From Betaproteobacteria bacterium (GTDB lineage Bacteria; Pseudomonadota; Gammaproteobacteria; Burkholderiales; SG8-39), in the NCBI GenBank assembly GCA_027317055.1, contig DAHVFK010000122.1, positions 1 to 8,679 of the forward strand: a stretch of DNA of 8,679 nucleotides, read 5' to 3'. A program made the position numbers and the translations under genes. The notes beneath the pieces are model-generated. The model was not told where the DNA came from and did not search any database. It saw nothing but the letters and a program-made list of their open reading frames with translations. Within the stretch, counting starts at the first letter, position 1; each line of letters begins with the position of its first letter. Below are positions 5,225 through 8,679 of this stretch, one piece after another.

Positions 5225-6610
5225 TCAGACTACCTGTTCTCCGTGCTGGGTAATGTCCAGACCTTCGCGCTCTTGCTCTTCTGTTACGCGCAAGCCGATG
5301 GTCATGTCGATCAACTTGAGAATGATCAACGTGATGATGGCATCGTAGGCTGCGACCCCGGCTACGGCGATGATCTGCGTCCATACCTGCCCGCCGTTGC
5401 CTTCGAGCATTCCCGCAGTGCCGCCGATCGCCTTGACCGCGAATACGCCGGTGAGTATTGCCCCGACCGTTCCGCCGATGCCATGTACACCGAAGGCGTC
5501 CAGCGAGTCGTCATAGCCAAGCATGTTCTTCATGTATGTCGCGGTCCAGAAGCAGATGGCTCCGCCGGCGATACCGATAATGAACGCACCCATCGGCTCG
5601 ACGAAACCCGACGCTGGGGTGATAGCGACCAAGCCCGCTACCGCGCCCGAGCACATTCCCAGCAGGCTGGGTTTGCCCTTCGCCATCCACTCGGCGAACA
5701 TCCAGGAAAGTGCTGCCGTGGCGGTGGCAATCTGCGTCACAGTCATTGCCATGCCGGCGCGGCCGCCGGCGCTGACCGCCGATCCGGCGTTGAAGCCGAA
5801 CCAGCCGACCCACAGAAGCGAGGCCCCGATCATCGTAAGCACCAGGTTGTGCGGCGCCATCACTTCCTTGCCGTAGCCGAGGCGTTTGCCCAGTACCAGT
5901 GCGCAGACCAGACCCGCGACACCTGCGTTGATGTGCACCACCGTGCCGCCAGCGAAGTCTAGCGCGCCCATCTTGGCTAGCCAGCCGTTTCCGGTCCACA
6001 CCCAGTGCGCGATCGGGGAGTAGACGAAGATTAGCCACAGGCCCATGAACCACAGCAGCGCGGAGAATTTCATCCGATCGGCGAACGCACCCGCGATCAG
6101 CGCCGGAGTGATGATGGCGAACGTCATCTGGAAGCTCATGAACACCGACTCGGGTACGGCGCCAGAGAGGCTGCTCACCGTCGTCTTGCCCATCCCGTGC
6201 AGGAACATGCGTGACAGGTCCCCGACGAATGATCCGCCATCCGTAAACGCCAAGGTGTAGCCGATCATGAACCACAACACCGTAACCAGGCAGGTGACGA
6301 CAAAGCTCTGCGCCAGAGTGGCCAGCACGTTCTTCTTTCGCACCATGCCGCCGTAGAACAGCCCCAGGCCCGGGATTGTCATCATCAGCACGAGCGCCAT
6401 GGAGGTCATCATCCATGCAGTGTCGCCCGAGTTGATGCTGGGATCCGCATCCCCCGACACCGCCTCTTTGGGTGCAGGCGCGGCGGCCGGCGCGGGTGCG
6501 GCTGCTGCGGCCGGCGCAGCAGTGGGCGCGGCAGGTTTGTCCTGCGCGTGGCCGACGCCCGTGAAGGCGAGCGACGCCGCGAACGCGAGGAGCGCGATGA
6601 GTCTTTTCAT
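5225..6610 (-). CDS. amtB: Ammonium transporter AmtB
   Basis: This inner-membrane Amt/Rh/MEP channel protein has 461 residues from the ATG at 6610. Earlier ATGs at 6616 and 6637 are open, but AGGGAG (6622-6617) touches the 6616 ATG and is well spaced for 6610. Residues 1-22 are a signal peptide (MKRLIALLAFAASLAF, then GHA). An unusual Ala/Pro-rich linker (26-47) follows, then eleven predicted membrane segments. Key residues sit at the spacing seen in E. coli AmtB: the twin pore histidines His226 and His376 (150 apart), Phe165 and Phe273 of the gate, Asp218 in DFAGGTVVH, and Ser277 of the binding site. The cytoplasmic tail keeps GLRV, the EEQEREGLD segment and HGE, the region that contacts GlnK. 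Ten bases separate it from glnK, so expression under nitrogen limitation and GlnK gating at high ammonium are expected. Confidence 0.97.
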   Translation of the reverse strand: MKRLIALLAFAASLAFTGVGHAQDKPAAPTAAPAAAAAPAPAAAPAPKEAVSGDADPSINSGDTAWMMTSMALVLMMTIPGLGLFYGGMVRKKNVLATLAQSFVVTCLVTVLWFMIGYTLAFTDGGSFVGDLSRMFLHGMGKTTVSSLSGAVPESVFMSFQMTFAIITPALIAGAFADRMKFSALLWFMGLWLIFVYSPIAHWVWTGNGWLAKMGALDFAGGTVVHINAGVAGLVCALVLGKRLGYGKEVMAPHNLVLTMIGASLLWVGWFGFNAGSAVSAGGRAGMAMTVTQIATATAALSWMFAEWMAKGKPSLLGMCSGAVAGLVAITPASGFVEPMGAFIIGIAGGAICFWTATYMKNMLGYDDSLDAFGVHGIGGTVGAILTGVFAVKAIGGTAGMLEGNGGQVWTQIIAVAGVAAYDAIITLIILKLIDMTIGLRVTEEQEREGLDITQHGEQVV

Positions 6611-6616
6611 ATCCAT

Positions 6617-6623
6617 CTCCCTA
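6617..6623 (-). promoter_or_regulatory. amtB ribosome binding site overlapping the glnK stop codon
   Basis: On the minus strand the sequence reads TAGGGAG: the TAG (6623-6621) is the glnK stop, and its last two bases begin the Shine-Dalgarno AGGGAG. The ATG at 6610 is six bases beyond this motif, while the one at 6616 touches it directly, so 6610 is preferred. The arrangement implies that ribosomes finishing glnK can feed amtB. Confidence 0.7.
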
Positions 6624-6959
6624 AAGCGCCGCCGCATCGGTCTCGCCGGTGCGGATGCGAATGACTTTTTCCAGATCGAAAACGAAAATCTTGCCGTCGC
6701 CGATCTTGCCGGTGTTGGCGGCTTTCTCGATCGCCTCGATCGCCTGCTCGAGGATCTCGGTCTTGACCGCGGCCTCGATCTTCACTTTGGGCAGGAAATC
6801 GACGACATACTCCGCGCCGCGATAAAGCTCGGTATGGCCCTTTTGTCGACCGAAGCCCTTGACCTCGGTCACCGTGATGCCCTGGACGCCGATCGCCGAG
6901 AGGGCTTCGCGCACCTCGTCGAGCTTGAATGGCTTGATGATGGCTGTAACGAATTTCAT
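6621..6959 (-). CDS. glnK: Nitrogen regulatory protein P-II (GlnK)
   Basis: This trimeric cytoplasmic signal protein reads ATP/ADP and 2-oxoglutarate and controls AmtB and nitrogen regulators. The 112-residue length is standard. It starts MKFVTAIIKPFKLDEVREAL. The T-loop segment is complete (GFGRQKGHTELYRGAEYVVD, residues 35-54) with the uridylylation tyrosine at position 51. The ATP-binding region is present (GKIGDGKIFV, about 85-94), followed by the basic segment VIRIRTGE. The ATG at 6959 has AGGGAG seven bases upstream; the open frame upstream of it is not typical PII sequence. It sits directly before amtB, the conserved pairing that names it GlnK rather than GlnB. When deuridylylated it should bind the AmtB tail and block the pore. 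Confidence 0.97.
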   Translation of the reverse strand: MKFVTAIIKPFKLDEVREALSAIGVQGITVTEVKGFGRQKGHTELYRGAEYVVDFLPKVKIEAAVKTEILEQAIEAIEKAANTGKIGDGKIFVFDLEKVIRIRTGETDAAAL

Positions 6960-7009
6960 GTCTTGGCTCCCTGGCCGGGCAGGCGGACGGCGCCGCCCGC
7001 TCCGCGCCT

Positions 7010-7780
7010 TTAGAACGATTTGCTGAAGGTTACGATCGCGCGGCTCTTGCCAGCGTTGTAGCCGCCGAAGCAATAGTCTTCGGCCGACGCGCAGCTGTCC
7101 TTGGCATCAGTTCCGGTCAGCGCGAGGCCGAGTGTGCCGAACTTGGCTATGTCTTTGCTTACGCCCAGTTTGTAGTCGGTGTAGCTGGCGCTGCTTCGTC
7201 CGCTAACCGTCTGATGGCCGACGTGGGCGGCCAAAGACAGCCCGTTGCCGATGTCGAACGTGCCGGTCAGGTCGAGGTAACCGCTGCCGGTAGTCTTTGC
7301 CGTGGGGTCCGACGACTTGGGCCAACCGAACAGGCTACCCGTCGTCGCCGAATACTTGGCGGTCAGCCACTTGTAGCTTAGCGCGCCGTAGATCTCAATG
7401 GTGTTCGGATCCAGGAAGCCAGGCGTCAAAGTCCTGCGCGGGTAGTTGTAGGTCAGAATGCCGACGTCGTACCCGACGTCCTTAGAGATGCTTCCCTTGT
7501 AGCCGCCGTAGATGTCCCACTCCATGCTGGCGCTCGTGGCAGCGCCGGTATCGCTAAGCCAGCTTATGTTCGAGCCCCAGGTGCCGACGTACGCGCCGTT
7601 GCTGAAGGCGTAGTCGAAGCCACCTTGGACGGCGGGCTTTCCGCCGCTCTGGGCGATGCCGCGGTAGATGTACTCCGACGCAATCGAAACGTTTGCGCTA
7701 AGCGCAGGCTCATCGGCGGAAGCGAGGATGGGGGTTGCGAGGGCCGCCCCGACTGACAGGGCGATTAGGGTTTTGCGCAT
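7010..7780 (-). CDS. torF: TorF-family putative outer-membrane porin (TIGR02001-type)
   Basis: The 256-residue precursor starts with a clear signal peptide (MRKTLIALSV to about Ala22, cleavage in ASA-DEP). The mature part is rich in alternating aromatic and small residues typical of beta strands, opens with SANVSIASEYIYRGIAQSGG, a family hallmark, and ends in Phe (VTFSKSF), the C-terminal signal of barrel proteins recognised by the BAM machinery. Two cysteines, Cys230 and Cys237, lie close together in what is probably an extracellular loop and could form a disulfide. It is first in the operon, 50 bases before glnK, behind a candidate sigma-54 promoter. GGAG lies eight bases before the ATG. 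The family has no firmly established substrate; its position suggests an outer-membrane route for ammonium or another small nitrogen compound, which is inference only. Confidence 0.9.
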   Translation of the reverse strand: MRKTLIALSVGAALATPILASADEPALSANVSIASEYIYRGIAQSGGKPAVQGGFDYAFSNGAYVGTWGSNISWLSDTGAATSASMEWDIYGGYKGSISKDVGYDVGILTYNYPRRTLTPGFLDPNTIEIYGALSYKWLTAKYSATTGSLFGWPKSSDPTAKTTGSGYLDLTGTFDIGNGLSLAAHVGHQTVSGRSSASYTDYKLGVSKDIAKFGTLGLALTGTDAKDSCASAEDYCFGGYNAGKSRAIVTFSKSF

Positions 7781-7821
7781 GACAGAGTCTCCAAGAGGTA
7801 AAAAGGGTGCGCAATGCTCTT

Positions 7822-7837
7822 AGCACCTCCTGTGCCA
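7822..7837 (-). promoter_or_regulatory. Candidate sigma-54 (RpoN) promoter for torF-glnK-amtB
   Basis: On the minus strand the sequence reads TGGCAC, five bases (AGGAG), then GTGCT. This matches the sigma-54 consensus TGGCAC-N5-TTGCA/T with the invariant GG and GC at the right spacing and one mismatch in the -12 box. Transcription would begin near 7811, about 30 bases before the torF start. Sigma-54 and NtrC control is the known mode for glnK-amtB in many proteobacteria. No convincing NtrC palindrome was found upstream. The two boxes also form a small inverted repeat (GCAC-N5-GTGC), so an operator is an alternative reading. Confidence 0.65.
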
Positions 7838-7840
7838 GGG

Positions 7841-7863
7841 AATTTTATTAATTAAATCAATAA
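7841..7863. other. AT-rich tract upstream of the torF promoter
   Basis: A run of 23 bases contains almost only A and T (AATTTTATTAATTAAATCAA and following bases), in sharp contrast with the GC-rich surroundings. It lies immediately upstream of the candidate sigma-54 promoter, between it and the divergent ubiK gene. Such tracts often give bendable DNA or bind IHF. The IHF core consensus is not fully met, so no binding site is claimed. The rest of the 210-base torF-ubiK gap (7781-7990) shows only the elements listed here. Confidence 0.4.
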
Positions 7864-7953
7864 CGTCGTGCGCGCGTACAAGGATCGAAGAGGCATCACG
7901 CACCGATTTGAGGCGTAGTCACGTAGCCATGCCCGAAGCCGGTGCAGACCACG

Positions 7954-7962
7954 TGCTACACT
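7954..7962 (+). promoter_or_regulatory. Possible extended -10 promoter for ubiK
   Basis: TGCTACACT contains an extended -10 (TGn followed by TACACT, close to TATAAT) 28 bases before the ubiK ATG. No good -35 hexamer is seen at 16-18 bases upstream, so this would rely on the TGn extension. It is a weak call from sequence alone. Confidence 0.35.
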
Positions 7963-7990
7963 CGGCGCCCCCATTCGGGGCCATCCACAA

Positions 7991-8239
7991 ATGGTCGACA
8001 AGCATCTTCTGGACGAGCTCGGCGACCGCGTTTCGGACGCGATGCGGCATACGCCGGCGCGGGACGTGGAAAAGAACCTGCGCGCCCTGCTGCTTGCCTT
8101 CTTTGATCGCTTCGACCTGGTCGCGCGGGAAGACTTCGACGTCCAAAGGAAGCTGCTGGAGCGCGCGCAGGCCAAGCTCAAGGCGCTCGAAGCGCGGGTT
8201 GCCGAGCTGGAATCGGGCGCCAAGCCGCCTGCGGCGTAA
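7991..8239 (+). CDS. ubiK: Ubiquinone biosynthesis accessory factor UbiK (BMFP domain)
   Basis: This small 82-residue protein is of the UbiK/YqiC family. It starts MVDKHLLDELGDRVSDAM. The central segment DVEKNLRALLLAFFDRFDLV (about 25-44) is an amphipathic, membrane-associating helix. REDFDVQRKLLERAQAKLKA (46-65) and LEARVAELE form the family's C-terminal coiled coil. In characterised bacteria UbiK binds UbiJ and assists ring hydroxylations of aerobic ubiquinone synthesis. UbiJ itself is not in this window. The ribosome site is poor (a GGGG run about 9-12 bases upstream), but the start matches the family N-terminus. It is divergent from torF and 63 bases ahead of the yifB-like gene on the same strand, so both may share a transcript. 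Confidence 0.93.
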   Translation: MVDKHLLDELGDRVSDAMRHTPARDVEKNLRALLLAFFDRFDLVAREDFDVQRKLLERAQAKLKALEARVAELESGAKPPAA

Positions 8240-8258
8240 ACCCATCCACCCCCAACGG

Positions 8259-8280
8259 CGTTGCTCCTCCAGAGGCAACG
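8259..8280. other. Intergenic hairpin between ubiK and yifB
   Basis: CGTTGC (8259-8264) pairs with GCAACG (8275-8280). The stem can extend inward by TC/GA past one bulged base, which leaves a loop of about five bases. There is no T run on either strand, so it is not a standard intrinsic terminator. It may be a weak attenuator or mRNA-stability element, or chance in GC-rich DNA. Confidence 0.3.
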
Positions 8281-8302
8281 TCGCGCAGACAAGGGGGGTC
8301 AC

Positions 8303-8679
8303 ATGCCGCTCGCGGTCGTCGCCAGCCGCGCGCTGGCCGGAATCGACGCGCCCGAAGTAACCGTGGAGGTTCATCTAGGGCCAGGCTTGCCGGCATTCCA
8401 CATTGTCGGGTTGCCCGACGCCGAGGTGCGCGAGGCCAAGGATCGCGTGCGGGCGGCGCTGAATCACGCCCGGTTCGAATTCCCGGCCCGTCGCATCACC
8501 GTTAACCTGGCACCGGCGGATTTGCCCAAGGATTCCAGCCGCCTTGATCTGCCGATCGCGCTCGGCTTGCTTGCGGCGAGCGGGCAATTGGCACCCGAAT
8601 CGCTCGCGGGCCACGAATTTGCCGGCGAGCTTTCGCTTACCGGCGAGGTGCGGGAGGTGCGCGGCGCACTCGCTATGGC
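8303..8679 (+). CDS. yifB: YifB/ComM-type Mg-chelatase-like AAA+ ATPase, N-terminal part (runs off the window)
   Basis: The frame from the ATG at 8303 stays open to the window end and gives 125 codons of a protein normally about 500 residues long. The visible part is the N-terminal ChlI-like domain: MPLAVVASRALAGIDAPEV, VEVHLGPGLPAFHIVGLPD, VREAKDRVRAAL, FEFPARRITVNLAPADLPK, SSRLDLPIALGLLAASGQL and ELSLTGEVREVRGALA. Walker A and B lie further on, outside the window. A GGGGGG run four to nine bases before the ATG serves as ribosome site. In naturally transformable bacteria ComM is a ring helicase that promotes branch migration during uptake of transforming DNA; the role of YifB in other species is less clear. 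It follows ubiK on the same strand. Confidence 0.93.
   Translation, partial: MPLAVVASRALAGIDAPEVTVEVHLGPGLPAFHIVGLPDAEVREAKDRVRAALNHARFEFPARRITVNLAPADLPKDSSRLDLPIALGLLAASGQLAPESLAGHEFAGELSLTGEVREVRGALAM

Noticed and set aside
5511..6416. Minus-strand 301-codon frame within amtB
   Set aside because: It is an out-of-frame shadow of amtB, with Arg/Gly-rich composition and no motif.
6960..7073. N-terminal extension of glnK upstream of 6959
   Set aside because: The extension overlaps the end of torF, lacks PII sequence, and the ATG at 6959 has a strong ribosome site and the invariant PII N-terminus.
7864..7990. NtrC binding sites upstream of the torF promoter
   Set aside because: I searched for GCAC-N7-GTGC-like palindromes on both strands and found only isolated half-sites (for example near 7941 and 7951), not a convincing dyad.
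7919..8374. Minus-strand 151-codon frame over ubiK
   Set aside because: It is antisense to ubiK, which matches its family along its full length; no motif was seen.

Overview
The window is GC-rich, densely coded chromosome that looks betaproteobacterial (Burkholderiales/Rhodocyclales-like). The basis is gene content and order: a torF-type porin gene, glnK and amtB in one operon, next to ubiK and a yifB/comM gene, with NagK/NagL-like ring-fission enzymes nearby. This is judged by eye; no database search was possible. No tRNA, rRNA, CRISPR array, insertion sequence or attachment site was seen.

Left part (1-4763) is an aromatic or acyl-CoA catabolic region in two converging arms. The rightward arm holds the 3' end of a short-chain dehydrogenase, an enoyl-CoA hydratase-family (crotonase) gene and a TetR regulator whose ATG overlaps the crotonase stop. 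The leftward arm holds a benzoate-CoA-ligase-like enzyme, a fumarylpyruvate-hydrolase-like FAH protein and a zeta-class GST isomerase that starts inside the FAH stop codon (GTGA). The arms meet tail to tail with a 7-base gap. The likely logic is that an aromatic acid is activated to its CoA thioester, and a gentisate-type ring-cleavage product is isomerised and hydrolysed to central metabolites. The monooxygenase and ring-cleavage dioxygenase this would need are not in the window.

Middle (about 4799-5141): a MarR-family regulator gene, divergent from the ligase, survives only as a pseudogene with two frameshifts and an apparent internal deletion that removes part of the DNA-binding domain.

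Right part (5140-7840, minus strand) is a nitrogen-regulated unit: candidate sigma-54 promoter, torF, glnK, amtB, then a strong intrinsic terminator. The outer-membrane barrel, the PII signal protein and the ammonium channel are in one transcription order. The glnK stop overlaps the amtB ribosome binding site.

Far right (7991-8679, plus strand): ubiK (ubiquinone biosynthesis accessory factor), then the first 125 codons of a YifB/ComM-type Mg-chelatase-like ATPase that runs off the window end.

Most of the window is ordinary housekeeping and catabolic DNA. The points most worth a second look are the decayed marR, the crotonase lacking both usual catalytic glutamates, and the sigma-54/TorF/GlnK/AmtB arrangement. 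I see no convincing wholly new system.
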